Below, in pieces: positions 1 through 9,999 of a stretch of 64,000 bases of DNA (positions are counted from its first letter, which is position 1; the number at the start of each line of letters is the position of its first letter). Both the position numbers and the translations under genes were made by a program. Source of the DNA: Cloeon dipterum (Eukaryota > Arthropoda > Insecta > Ephemeroptera > Baetidae); assembly GCF_949628265.1 (NCBI RefSeq), contig NC_088789.1, forward strand, positions 30,931,883 through 30,995,882, read 5' to 3'. The notes under the pieces were generated by a model. The model was not told the origin of the DNA and did not search any database. It saw nothing but the letters and a program-made list of their open reading frames with translations.

Positions 1-531
1 GCTTTTGAGCAAACTTGAATTTGCCCAATTCGATTGCCAAATTGACTGCATCAACATTATTATTATTTAGCCTTTTCATTGTGGCTTTCTTCTCCGCAAA
101 GAAATAGATCAGTTCTACATCGCAGCTGTTTTTATTCATGGCTGCGCAGTTATAGACGTCGTTGCCATTTTCGTCCGTTTCGTTAACGTCTGCCCCGTCA
201 TCCACGAGTTTCTGGCATACGTCGACGTCAGCGTATTTCGCCGCGTAAAGAAGCGCAGGAATGTCGCCTTTATTTTTTTTAACGTCTTCCAGCTTATCTT
301 CAAGTGATGCCCTTTCGTTATATTTCTCATCCGATTCGGAATGAGATTCCACTGATGATTCGGATTCCACTTTAGGAATCGTTTCTTCTTTCTCTTCTGA
401 CTCTGGGGATTTATCCATGGGCCGTTTAACTACAAAAGGAAAATTCTCTAAATACGAATGCTGCATCCGAAAAATTGTTACTCTCACGGTCATTGCCCTC
501 GCTTGAGTCATCATATTCTGAATTATCCATT
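1..531 (-). CDS. Ankyrin-array gene A, 3' end outside window
   Basis: First member of the tandem ankyrin family, read on the minus strand: join(1..429, 489..531), running off the left edge. The short first coding exon gives 14 codons beginning MDNSEYDDSSEGND. A 59-nt intron in phase 1 follows (donor GTGAGAG, acceptor CCTTTTGTAG), then a large exon opening LKRPMDKSPES. An acidic, Ser-rich stretch leads into one clear ankyrin unit (motif ADVNETDENGNDVY) and no stop is seen to position 1. The sequence is closest to gene B, so I expect the same short form of about 175 aa. ANK repeats mediate protein-protein contacts; the partner is unknown. The basic KRP motif after the acidic start may be a nuclear signal, which is inference. 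Confidence 0.75.
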
Positions 532-842
532 TTTACGGACACCTGAGAACATTACAAAAGAATAGGGTAATTAAAATGAAAATCAGGGATATAATTAAAG
601 TTTTTTTGTCAAAATATTTGACAATTACAGATGAAAAAAGATCAAATATTTTTCGAAGGATAGAAAAAATTTTACTGAGCCTCAAAAGTAAATTTTAATT
701 ATATTAGTGTAAAAAAATAATGGAGCACCCTTGGAGTTGATATCACGAAAAAGTGAATATTTGGAGCCAAATGCTTAGAAATTTTAAAATACTTGGATAA
801 GATTATAGTAGGAGTTTCAGGCGCGGCACAAAACTAGTCAAT

Positions 843-869
843 TATTTTGAGTTGCAGACTTCCAAATGA
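843..869 (-). promoter_or_regulatory. Decayed Inr/DPE of gene A
   Basis: Aligned to the other family members, this interval is the gene A equivalent of their conserved start region. It retains TCATTT at the Inr position (A+1 near 867) but has TGACT where the DPE-like pentamer TGACG/AGACG stands in sister copies. The wording 'promoter' is inferred by alignment with paralogs only. Confidence 0.35.
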
Positions 870-938
870 CCTAGATTAGATTAGACGAACTCCAAAAAAA
901 AACTCGTTCGCGGCATATTTTCCAGACGATATAATATC

Positions 939-1087
939 AATTCGTCCTGGTCCCGGCAAAATTGCGTAACTTTCAACAACCAAACGCGAATTTCCTTGTT
1001 GCAAAAAAAGGTCAACAATCAATTCGACAATGAAAATTTGGGTGTTTTTGAACGTTGCGCAATTTTGCCGGGACCAGGACGAATTAT
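939..1087. mobile_element. Short inverted-repeat element (MITE-like)
   Basis: About 28 bp at 940-967 (ATTCGTCCTGGTCCCGGCAA onward) recur in reverse complement at 1057-1085, flanking about 90 bp with no coding capacity. The size and structure are those of a miniature inverted-repeat transposable element. It sits upstream of gene A. No target-site duplication could be fixed with confidence. Confidence 0.6.
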
Positions 1088-1095
1088 ACTTTTTA

Positions 1096-1305
1096 AAAAG
1101 GTGGATAAAGGCAACGCAACATCGAAAGAAAATGGCAACGCTGGGCAGAAGGATCGCATTTTGTACAGTGTTGCTATTTACTTTCAAGGTCAAGTTTTCG
1201 TGATCCTTACTGTTTTCATTTTTCTTGGCCTTGAAACAATACAATGCTATCCTTTGTGCCCAGTGTTGCCATTTTCTTTCAAGGCTGCGTTTCCGTAATC
1301 TACCT
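1096..1305. repeat. Gene-array palindrome, double copy
   Basis: Two overlapping degenerate copies of the ~100 bp element found upstream of most array ankyrin genes. Recognisable parts are GGCAACGCTGGGC, the TTGAAACA..ACAATGCTATCC core and the terminal GGTGGATTACGG-like arms (here GGTGGATAAAGGCAACGC and CCGTAATCTACCTC). It lies between gene A and the zinc-finger gene, about 230 bp from the expected gene A start site. Confidence 0.6.
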
Positions 1306-1309
1306 CAAT

Positions 1310-1925
1310 ATTTGATACATAAGTTATTTTTAATGTATCATATTCAGTTTGGTCATTTAAATTGATTTCGTTTTCAATTTTTGAATGCAGATGATGTAAA
1401 CTGTAAGGTAATATTGTTGCCATTGATATTGTGACCCAAAATTTTATTTCACTTGTGCAAAACAAAAACGTTATGCGTCAAAAGCACGTTTTTACCGATT
1501 GCCTGACTTACCTTTTGACAATGAGAAGTATAGAAGATGTATTATATTCCCGCTGACATATATAAACGCAAATTTTTTCCCCGACGAGTCATGAAATACA
1601 AAAAAGATAATTCTTAAAAAATCCCGAGTTCGCCAATCAGATCGTAAGAGTAAAAGATTACTGAACGCTGATTGGTTGCCTTTAAAATCTGAGTGAGTTC
1701 AGACAAGGAGTTAGTAACAAAACTCAAATTTCAACGTATATGTTGAAGTATTAATCTAAAGCTCTCTAATTGTAAGGTCATGATAACATGGAATTAATAA
1801 TTTATTTTAAAAAGTAAACAAAATATAATTAAAAACGTTGAAAAAAAACAGTTCAAATTTTCTTCTTATCTCACACACCACTGAGAACGGGGAGAGGGGA
1901 GTTGTGGAGAGGTTGATAGCAGCTT
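1310..1925. other. Intergenic, no gene seen
   Basis: AT-rich sequence between the gene A upstream elements and the zinc-finger gene. No supported coding exon. Two TCAGTT initiator-like motifs occur just to the right (around 1930 and 1938) and are plausible start sites for the downstream plus-strand gene, but this rests on motif match only. Confidence 0.4.
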
Positions 1926-2078
1926 TTTGTCAGTTATCAGTTAGCTTGCAAACACACAACACCGGAAAAAAGCAAGAGCGGCGTGATAATATTTGTTCGT
2001 CGTAAGACTGCCTACCAAGGAAGAAGCTGGGCATCGAAATTTGACTCAAATATCGTTCTTTGGGGAAGATTTTCCTGG

Positions 2079-3808
2079 ATGGAGAGTCATTCAAGGAGAT
2101 CAAGGAGCCAATTAAGAGATGCTGCCGGCGAGAATCAAAGAAGAAACTCTCCAATTCAAAAGCCGCTGTGCAGACTGTGCGAGTGTCCGACGTCGGACGG
2201 CCACGTCCTCGCGTCACATGTGGACAGGTTCAAGCTGAGGAAATGGGCTATGGAGGTCATGAACCTGACGGAAGAAGACGAAAACTTGCCGGAAGTGGTC
2301 GAAGAAGACGCTTTGATCTGCTATTTTTGCATCTGGCAGGCAGAGTGAGTTTTTTCACGAGTTTAAATATTGCGATAATTTAATATTGACCCGTGTTTTA
2401 GGTTTGGGGATGAGTCCGGAGACGAGGCTGTTGCTTGGTGGCCGAAAAACCTAGATTTGGAAGAAAACGCTAAGGTGCTGCGGGAGAATTACTCAGGTAT
2501 TTGAGAAATTTTAATATAAATAATAAACACCTATTTCAATTGTTAAATTTTCCAGTTGGAGAGGTAGAGCAGTGTTGGGTGCAGTTGGAAGAGGTTGATC
2601 TGGCCAAATACGAGAAGAAAATTCCATTGAAAAGCAAAGAAGGCCAAGAACTGTGTTTATACTGCGGCAAAAGTTTCAACCAACTGTTGGATCACGTCAG
2701 AGTGAATCACAAAGAAGCCATCAAATGCGGACATTGGGGCTGCACCACATTCTTTCACACCGAGGAGGAAAAAGGACAGCACATGCAGCAGGATTTTCAC
2801 AAGAAACAGAACAAATCATGCGAAAGCAGGAAAATTCGTTGCAAATATTGTGGAATCGGCAAATTACATTCCTCAGTTGATTCGTGGAGGAAGCACATGA
2901 AACGCAATCATCCAGAACTTCCGGTAGCTTGCACGCGTTTTAGCTGCGAAGAGTACTTCAAATCCAAGTCCGATATGATTCTTCATATCAACTCGTGGCA
3001 CAAAAAAGGCATTAATCAAGGTCTTTTCCAGTGCAAGCATTGTGAATATTTCGCCATGTCTTATATCCTGTTGAGAAAACACGAAGAGGCGAGGCACATG
3101 CCAAAGATCTTCAAATGCGACAGTTGCGACGCCAAATTCGGCTCGAATCGGCTATTGAATGCGCACTTTAAAAAATATCACACGTTCGAAAAATGCAGAT
3201 CTTGTGTCCAGGACGTTTCTCTCGGGAACAAGAAACACCACAGAAAGCCATCGGTTTGCTCCAGATGCAAACTCAGTTTCGTGTGCTCGGGTTTGTATCA
3301 ATTACATAGGAAGACCTGCAAACAAACTCTTCTTAAATGCAAAGAATGTGGAAAAACTTTCACCTTGAATAAGGAGTTGAAGCGCCACGTGAAAATCGTT
3401 CACACCAAAAATACGAATTTTTACTGCAACCATTGCGACTATACTGCATTTAGTAAGACGTACATGCGAAAACACATGCAAGGGAAACATTTTCCAAAGA
3501 CGATTAAGTGTGGAGAATGCAACCAATTGTTTGCCTCTGAATATTTTCTCAATCATCACAAGTCCTGGGTGCACTCATTCGTTCGATGCGCTGATTGTGA
3601 GAAGGAATTATGCCGCCGTTACATGCTTAGACACCGGACTGCCAAGACTTGCCGCTTCTGCCAGTGCAAGTTCAATTGCTCAGGACTTCTTGAAAAGCAT
3701 AAGACGAGCTGCCAGAATAAAAATTTCCATTGCGACAAGTGCCAGAGAATTTATGGGGCAAAGAGAAGTTTGTATTCTCATATCGTCCAGAAGCACATTG
3801 AAAAATAA
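2079..3808 (+). CDS. ZAD C2H2 zinc-finger protein
   Basis: Three exons, join(2079..2344, 2402..2496, 2556..3808), GT-AG introns of 57 and 59 nt, giving 537 aa with frame kept at both junctions. The N-terminal region (about 30-120) is a ZAD: CRLC near residue 30 pairs with CYFC near residue 80, followed by an acidic helix that runs over both introns. The remainder holds about 12-13 C2H2 fingers in tandem, some with unusual ligands (C2HC in the fingers ending HRKTC and HKTSC). ZAD zinc-finger proteins are arthropod nuclear DNA-binding proteins in which the ZAD dimerises; target sites cannot be deduced here. The ATG at 2079 is chosen because the longer upstream frame has no ATG. An AATAAA lies about 15-20 nt after the stop. 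Confidence 0.9.
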
Positions 3809-4595
3809 ATTGTGCCAAAATAAAATGAATTCCGGTATTCTAAAAAATTCTTGCGTGTTAAATTATTAAAACCTCTATCATTGGCCATTTTACAGTCGAT
3901 TTGCGTCAGTTTTATTTTTGGAAGATATTTTATGTCAACAAACATGTGAAATTTAAATATTTCTTTAATCTTAAAGTACTTTAGGTTAATATTTCTGCAT
4001 TTCATAATTCTTTAATTAAAATTTTTAAATAAAGCTCGACACATTATATGTGTGTGAAGTTTCTTTTATCTTGAATTATGAACAAGCAAAATATCCAGTC
4101 ACCCATTCAAGAATAAGCCGGCTAAAAAGCATGTAAATCAAAATTTCCTAACCTGCATTAAAAAAGCACGATTTGTTTTACAATTTTTGGAATATTCCTA
4201 TACATTCGCACACCAAAAGAAGGATCGCAAAGAGAGGATTTCAAATCAAGCGAAAAGTCTTTCAATTTTTTCTAGAATATTTGCGTAATCTCTGTCCATG
4301 GTCCTGATTTTACTATTATCCCTTTTTGAGATATATACCATTGCTTACCTCAATATGCTTATTCGAAATGGCGTTAAGTTTCATCAATCTTTTAATGATT
4401 TAGCTGAACTACGAGGGAAAATTTAAATAATAGAAAATATGATCATTCTTAAGAATGGGACGATTATTTTGCTTTATTTCAGATAAGACGAGATTTAAAA
4501 ATATTTTGTGTCAGTTGAATTAGTAATAAAATAAACATTACAAACTACGATTCACATCCAAATTTCCCAAAAGGAGAAAACTTGGTCGGTGTGTA
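3809..4595. other. Intergenic between zinc-finger gene and gene B
   Basis: The convergent 3' flanks of the zinc-finger gene (AATAAA near 3820) and ankyrin gene B. Sequence from about 4440 to 4595 is similar to 6860-7006 downstream of gene C, so the array duplication unit includes 3' flank. No coding exon seen. Confidence 0.5.
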
Positions 4596-5178
4596 TTATT
4601 GTGAATCATCGTCACTATCGTCACTATTGTGAAATGGATAAATATGAAATAGCTTTTGAGCAAACTTGAATTTGCCCAATTCGATTGCCAAATTGACTGC
4701 ATCAACATTATTATTATTTAGCCTTTTCATTGTGGCTTTCTTCTCCGCAAAGAAATACATCAGTTCCACATCACAGCTGTTTTTATTCATGGCTGCGCAG
4801 TGATAGACGTCGTTGCCATTTTCGTCCGTTTCGTTAACGTCTGCCCCGTCATCCACGAGTTTCTGGCATACATCGACGTCAGCGTATTTCGCCGCGTAAA
4901 GAAGCGCAGGAATGTCGCCTCTGTTCTTCTCGACGTATTCCAGCCTATCTTCAAGAGATGCCCTTTCGTCAAATTCCTCATCCGTTTCGGAATGAGATTC
5001 CGACGACGAATCGATTACCACTCTTGGAATCTTTTTTTCTACCTCATCGGACTCTGGGGAGTCATCCTTTGGCCGTTTACCTACAAAAGGAAAATTTTCC
5101 TAATCCAATGCTGCATACGATAAATTGTTACTCACGGTCATTGCCCTCGCTTGCGTCTGCATAATCTGAATTATCCAT
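4596..5178 (-). CDS. Ankyrin-array gene B, short form
   Basis: complement(join(4596..5080, 5136..5178)), 175 aa. The first exon codes 14 residues (MDNSDYADASEGND) and the 55-nt intron is in phase 1, so the Arg codon of RKRPKDDS is split. The N-terminal third is acidic and Ser-rich. The rest is about two ankyrin units (ADVNETDENGNDVYHCAA and a following AVNLAIELGKF helix pair), and the protein ends in an Asp/Ser tail (NSDDSDDDSQ). It is about one third of the length of genes F-K and lacks their central and C-terminal repeats. No disablement is visible, so it may be a functional short adaptor. The partner is unknown. Confidence 0.8.
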
Positions 5179-5434
5179 TTTTACGGAGAGCTGAGAACAA
5201 TACAAAAAAGGTTTTATCAAAATGAGTATAATATAAATAAGTTTTTTTATCTCAAATTACGAAAAGTATTGATGGAAATTGATCAAATTAATATTTTTCC
5301 AAGGATATAGAATGGATTTTTCTGAGTATCCCTAGTAAATTGTAATGAGAGTTTAAAAAAATCATTGGATGCTCTATATAGGAGCAGATATTATGAAAAT
5401 TTTTGGAGCCAAAAGGCCTAGAAAAATTAAAATA

Positions 5435-5509
5435 CCTGGATAAGATATAGCAGAAGTTTCAGGAGCGGCCTAAAAAACGTCAGATGTGTTGATTTGCAGA
5501 CTTCAGACT
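5435..5509 (-). promoter_or_regulatory. Gene B start region, Inr+DPE and 5' UTR exon
   Basis: Reading the minus strand, TCAGTCT (A+1 at 5509) is a perfect arthropod Inr, and TGACG stands at +28 to +32, the canonical DPE position. The following ~75 nt end in ATCCAG|GTATTT, a good donor. The matching acceptor (TTGTTCTCAG) lies 12 nt upstream of the gene B ATG. The start site is inferred from motif and paralog conservation. Confidence 0.55.
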
Positions 5510-5585
5510 GATCTAAATTAGACAAATGGCAAAACAAATTGCGTTATCAGTATGTTTTCTGGACTATAATATCGATATTTTTCAG

Positions 5586-5790
5586 GGGTGGATTACGGCA
5601 ACGCAACCTTGACAGAAAATGGCAACGCTGAGCATCAGGCTTGCATTGTAGTGTTTCAAGGCCGAGTTAAAAATCGTTGCCATAATCCGCCCCACGGTAC
5701 TTTTTTTAGCTCGACCTTGAAACACTGTACAATGCAAGCCTTATGCCCACAGCGTTGCCATTTACGTTCAAGCTCAAGCTGTTGTGATCG
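5586..5790. repeat. Gene-array palindrome, two overlapping copies
   Basis: Arms GGGGTGGATTACGGCAACGC and its inverse (GTTGCCATAATCCGCCCC) bound 5586-5693. A second degenerate copy overlaps to 5790 (CTCGACCTTGAAACACTGTA through the GCGTTGCCATTT core). It lies upstream of the gene B Inr, at the same place as in the sister genes. Confidence 0.65.
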
Positions 5791-5929
5791 GTTGGTTTAT
5801 AATACGAGGTTTTGTTCCTCCACGGCCAAATTGAGATCGGTTTTGGCCTTCACAGTTCTCGCTCCATTGATGTGTGAAAGAATCCTGGATTCGAATATTA
5901 ATAGAAACAAAACCATTTTCGCCTAACAA

Positions 5930-7006
5930 ACATTATTGTACACCCGTTGCGTAAAGAGGAAAATACGAAAAAAATTAATTTAAATTTTTCTACTGGCGCG
6001 AATATCTGAAAAGTCTTTGTCCGTTTGTAAATAAATGCGATAGGCTATATTTTTATAATTTAAACATGGCAAAATTGCACGCTTTCATTTGCGTTTATAA
6101 GAGAACTAATAATACAATCATCGCGAGACGGCAGTTACAAAATTTATTTCACGCAAACCACTTGCTCCAGACAGTTTTCAAATTTAAGCATGGCTGCTTA
6201 ATCGTACTAAAAACTAAAAGCCTTCCTCAAAATTATTAGCAGTCACGGTTTTTTAACTTTTTTATCAGTAAGAAATTAAGGAAATAGGAACCCAAATGCG
6301 TGCTTACGATTTTTGTTGGTAGTGCAGAGGGAGAGAAACACACGTAGAGAGCGAGCGAGGGCGAAAACACGACTGCGAGTCTCCTTGCTTTGACGGGCGA
6401 GAATCCACGGGCCTCTTTTCAGTGCGCAATAGATGAGTGAGAATGTTGCCAGGTGGCGGCCTAAAATGCTTTCGCAATAAATTGTGAAATCTTCATTACC
6501 TCCTATTTCTCTGCACTTCTTGCATTGCAACATATTTTTCGTGATTTCACAATGCTGACAGCGAACAGCAAAGACCTTTTACCCAATAATATGCGACTGA
6601 CCCTTCGTTTCAACACTTGAGAAAATATTGCAAGCAATTTTGAAGACTTGCTAGTAACTCTGTGTAGATATTGCCGAGTCATTGACGCATTGACGGTGCC
6701 GCAGGAGGGGCCCCTTTTTGGCCAGACGGTGCCGATTCCGTTAATCCGCCAATAAATTTTTGTCTTTTGTTGAGGTGCGTCCGCGCCAGCGATCCATCGC
6801 TTTTATATTTGATTCTTTCAATGACTTAGCTGCTGAGCTTTGAGGAGAATATTGAAAAATATAAATATTCTATGAATGGGTTTTGCTTTATTTGAGATAA
6901 AACGAGATACAAAATATTTTGTGTCAGTTGAATTAGCAGTAAAAGATACACTAGAAACTACGATTCATATCAAAATTTCCCAAAAGGAGAAATCTTGGTC
7001 GGTGTA
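5930..7006. other. Intergenic, no gene seen
   Basis: No exon with both splice support and a recognisable product. Short open frames on both strands (for example near 6276-6533) lack family resemblance. The right end (about 6860-7006) is shared 3' flank of the ankyrin array. Confidence 0.4.
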
Positions 7007-7590
7007 TTAATGTGAATCATCGTCAGATTGAAAAATTTGAAAAAGCTGTTGAGCAAACATGAATTTGCCAGATTCGATAGCCAAATTGACTGCATCAACA
7101 TTATCATTATTTAGCCTTCTCTTTATGGCTTTCTTCTCCGCAAAGAAATAGATCAGGTCCACATCGCAGCTGTTTTTGTTCATGGCTGCGCAATGATAGA
7201 CGTCGTTGCCATTTTCGTCCGTTTCGTTAACGTCTGCCCCGTCATCCACGAGTTTCCGGCATACATCGACGTCAGTGTATTTTGCCGCGTAAAGAAGAGC
7301 AGGAATGTCACCTTTGTTATTTTCAACGTCTTCCAGCTTATCTTCAAGATATGCCCTTTCGTTAAATTTCTCATCCGATTCGGAATAAGATTCCGACGAT
7401 GAATTAGGTTCCACTGATGATTCGGATTCCACTCTTGGAATCTTCTCTTTTTTCTCATCTGAATCTGGGGAATTATCCATGGGCCGTTTACCTACAAAAG
7501 GAAAATTCTCTAAATTTCAATGCTGTATAAAATAAATTGTAACTCACGGTCATTGCCATCGCTTGCGTCAGCAAAATCTGAACTATCCAT
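7007..7590 (-). CDS. Ankyrin-array gene C, short form
   Basis: complement(join(7007..7491, 7548..7590)), 175 aa, the same exon lengths as gene B (485 and 43 nt). The phase-1 intron again splits the Arg before KRPMDNS. The N-terminal part carries an acidic Ser-rich run, then the ankyrin unit ADVNETDENGNDVYHCAA. The C-terminus is slightly altered relative to B (LFQIFQSDDDSH). The frame is intact throughout. As for B, the protein is limited to the first ankyrin units of the long paralogs. Confidence 0.8.
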
Positions 7591-7845
7591 TTTTTCGGAG
7601 ACCTGAGAACAATACAAAATAATTGGTTCATCAAAATGAACATCATGGAATTTAGTTTAATGTTTAGAAAGCTTAAAAATAGTAAGAATTTGCTGAGTAT
7701 CACCTGTAAATTTTAATTAGATTTGAATTAAAAATCAATCTAGTGCTTGGGGAGCAGATATCACGAAAAGCGAATATTTTGGGCCAAATAAAGGGCAACT
7801 ACCTGGAGAAGATTGTACAAATTTCAAGAGCGGTGGCAGGAAACG

Positions 7846-7880
7846 CGTCTGTTGTGTTCAGTTGCTAGCTTCAGGAATGA
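7846..7880 (-). promoter_or_regulatory. Gene C start region
   Basis: TCATTCC (A+1 at 7878) matches the Inr consensus. AGACG occurs at +29, one base further than in sister copies because of a single inserted C after the Inr. Upstream of it lies the array palindrome. Inferred by alignment. Confidence 0.4.
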
Positions 7881-7895
7881 TCTAGATAATACATG

Positions 7896-8000
7896 AAGGT
7901 GGATTACGGCAGCTTGACTTTGAAACACTGTACAATGCTATCATTTTGCCCAGCGTTGCCATTTTCCTTCAAAGTCTAGCTGCCGTGAACCACACCTCCT
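7896..8000. repeat. Gene-array palindrome of gene C
   Basis: Left arm GGTGGATTACGGCAGCTTGA, core ACACTGTACAATGCTATC..GCCCAGCGTTGCC, right arm GTCTAGCTGCCGTGAACCAC. The arms are about 30 bp and the spacer about 45 bp. The right arm retains a GTGAACCACAC ending unlike the left arm, so the palindrome is imperfect here. Confidence 0.65.
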
Positions 8001-8640
8001 AGATTCAGCTTTAAACAATGGGGCGTCGGCAGCCTCAGGGGCCGGCGAAGGCGTCAATATGTCCTAAATGACGCAAACTTTCACGGCGAGTCATAAAACT
8101 TGGTTTTCGGTCGTACTACCCATAAGAAACTATATATAGTAATCAGCGGGGTCCAGATTCGTGCGACGCGCAAGTATGGCGCAAAAAAGGGTCGAAAAAA
8201 ATGCGCGAAAAGAACCAAGTTTTGGTCAGTATTGTGACGTAATTTGCATTACTCTAAACTAATTGTGCCTTTTGGATCGTAAAAACAAACTCTTGACACT
8301 CGTACGCGAATCCAAAGAGAGCTTTTTGTTTCTTACATTCAGACGCCATCTTGGATCTGCGCAGTGGGAACCAATTTCATCGCACATCTGGCCCCCACTG
8401 ATAGAAATGATAATTTAAACTGATATAAAGCCTATCATCCAACGTTTATATAATATAGGATTTAGTCTCATTTTTAGGTAAATTGAAAAAAAAACAAAAG
8501 AGATTATTCCAAGGATGGGATTATGATTTTGCTTTATTTGAGCAGATTAATACGTATCAGTTGAATACACCAGTAAAAGAGTACAAAACATTACAAACTT
8601 TACGTTTCACAAAAAAATCCTCCAAGAGATGATTTGACCA
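8001..8640. other. Array spacer, no gene seen
   Basis: A 7990-8160 segment matches 9775-9789 plus 9990-10110 upstream of gene D, confirming that gene-plus-flank units were duplicated together. The rest (to 8640) matches the 10390-10620 flank of gene E. No coding exon is supported. Confidence 0.45.
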
Positions 8641-8721
8641 GTGTCTATTGGTTGGGAATGCCTACAGAAGCAAGCCAATCTAGCATTGACTTGGATTTAG
8701 ATGCCCAGTCCAAAGCACATT

Positions 8722-9331
8722 CTAAGCGTGTCTTCCCTGCATCTGACTCGGGTCCTTTGCATACACAATCTTGGCACCCTCCATAAAATTTTTCTGCAAG
8801 CAGTAGTTCAGCAAATTGAGTCCATGAAATTCCACGGTCAGATCCGCACCGGTCTCGACCAAGGCCTGAAAAATAGCGAGGTTGTGTGCGTCCACGGCCG
8901 AATGGAGAGCAGTTTTGCCTTCGCTGCCCACTGAATTGTTGTGTGAAAGCATCCTGTGGCCAATGTGCTGACTGATTTTTGCACCAGATGGCACATGCAT
9001 CGCAGCAAAACGAAGGAAATCAGGAATGTAGCGTCTGTTCCCCTCGACGTGTTCCATGTTTTTTCTAAGAGTTTCAGTTGGGTTATATCCCAGTACGACG
9101 GCTGCAGCTGCCGGCAATGAATCAGTTTCTGACGTTGACAAAGATTCCACTGATGATTCGGATTCCACTCTTGGAATCTTTTCTTCTTTCTCATCTGACT
9201 CTGGAGATTCATCCATGGGCCGTTTGCCTACAAAAGGTAAATTCTCTAAATACGAATGCTGCATACAATAAATTTTGTTACTCACGGTCGTTGCTCCCGC
9301 TTGCGGCGGCATGTTCTGAATTATGATCCAT
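8722..9331 (-). CDS. Ankyrin-array gene D, internally deleted, truncated
   Basis: complement(join(8722..9227, 9286..9331)), 183 aa as it stands. The N-terminus (MDHNSEHAAASGSND, then RKRPMDESPESDE) matches gene E, but after the HVEGNR segment the protein jumps directly to the last ankyrin units (YIPDFLRFAA..), skipping about 300 aa present in E and H. The frame is kept through that joint. Near the 3' end two extra bases (ATTCTAAGCG against ATTCTGCG in E) create a stop after GRHA and remove about 25 residues. It may be a decaying copy or a short chimeric protein; the truncation alone does not prove loss of function. Confidence 0.6.
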
Positions 9332-9619
9332 TTTTACGGAGACCTGAGAACAATAAAAAAGAATAGATTCATCGAAATGTAAATCATTGAAATTAATTAA
9401 AGTTTTTTTTATCTACAAATATGACAAGCATTGATGAATATATTGGACATGCAGAGAGAATTTAGTATCACCAGCAAATTTAATTATACATATACATACT
9501 AGACGATCTTTTTTAAAAAAAATCTAGTGCTCTAGTAGAATATGTTATCACGTAAAAGGCCCAAAAAGTATCAAATACCTGGATAAGATAGTAGACGTTT
9601 TAGGAGCGGCTCAAATAAA

Positions 9620-9655
9620 CACGTCAGTTGTGTTGAGTTGCTGGCTTCAGAATGA
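9620..9655 (-). promoter_or_regulatory. Gene D start region, Inr+DPE
   Basis: TCATTCT with A+1 at 9653 and TGACG at +28 to +32 on the minus strand. The 5' UTR exon continues to the donor ATCCAG|GTATTT near 9580. The array palindrome begins 17 bp upstream of the inferred start. Confidence 0.5.
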
Positions 9656-9669
9656 TCTAGAATATATGT

Positions 9670-9772
9670 GGAGGTGGTTCACGGCAGCTGGACCTTGAAA
9701 CACTGTACAATGCTATCATTTTGCCCAGCGTTGCCATTTTCCTTCAAAGTCAAGCTGCCGTGAACCACCTCC
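9670..9772. repeat. Gene-array palindrome of gene D (type copy)
   Basis: The best preserved copy, 103 bp. The left arm reads GGAGGTGGTTCACGGCAGCT and continues through GGACCTTGAA; the right arm is its inverse with two or three differences. The ~45 bp centre holds ACTGTACAATGC and GGCAACGCTGGGC (in reverse). A stable hairpin could form in DNA or RNA. No target-site duplication was found. Confidence 0.75.
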
Positions 9773-9797
9773 TAGATTCAGGTTTGAACAAAGCGAT

Positions 9798-9981
9798 TAG
9801 ACATCACCAAATGTTTTTGACTATCGATATAAATCGATATATATCGTCTGAAAAAATATCGATGTTAAAATATCGTCCTATATAACCTATGTTAAACCAC
9901 AAAAAAACATCGATAAAAATCGATAAATATCGTCAGAAAAAATATCGATGTTAAATATCGATTTTTATTTGGCCATGTCTA
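9798..9981. mobile_element. hAT-like MITE with 8-bp target duplication
   Basis: 184 bp with terminal repeats TAGACATCACCAAAT and TAGACATGGCCAAAT, flanked on both sides by the direct repeat AAAGCGAT (9790-9797 and 9982-9989). An 8-bp target duplication is typical of hAT elements. The interior is packed with ATCGAT/TATCGATA motifs (more than six). The equivalent gene C flank lacks the insert, so it is an empty/filled site pair. A related piece lies at about 12606-12690. Confidence 0.8.
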
Positions 9982-9999
9982 AAAGCGATACACCTAGGG

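Noticed and set aside
1983-2078. Longer start for the zinc-finger gene
   Set aside because: That frame begins with GTG, not ATG, and lacks an upstream acceptor; the ATG at 2079 directly precedes the ZAD.
4800-5123. Repeated plus-strand open frames beginning MIDVVAIFVRFVN, also at 7193, 16730, 21460 and 24208
   Set aside because: Exact antisense shadows of the conserved ankyrin unit; they recur only because the ankyrin codons are conserved.
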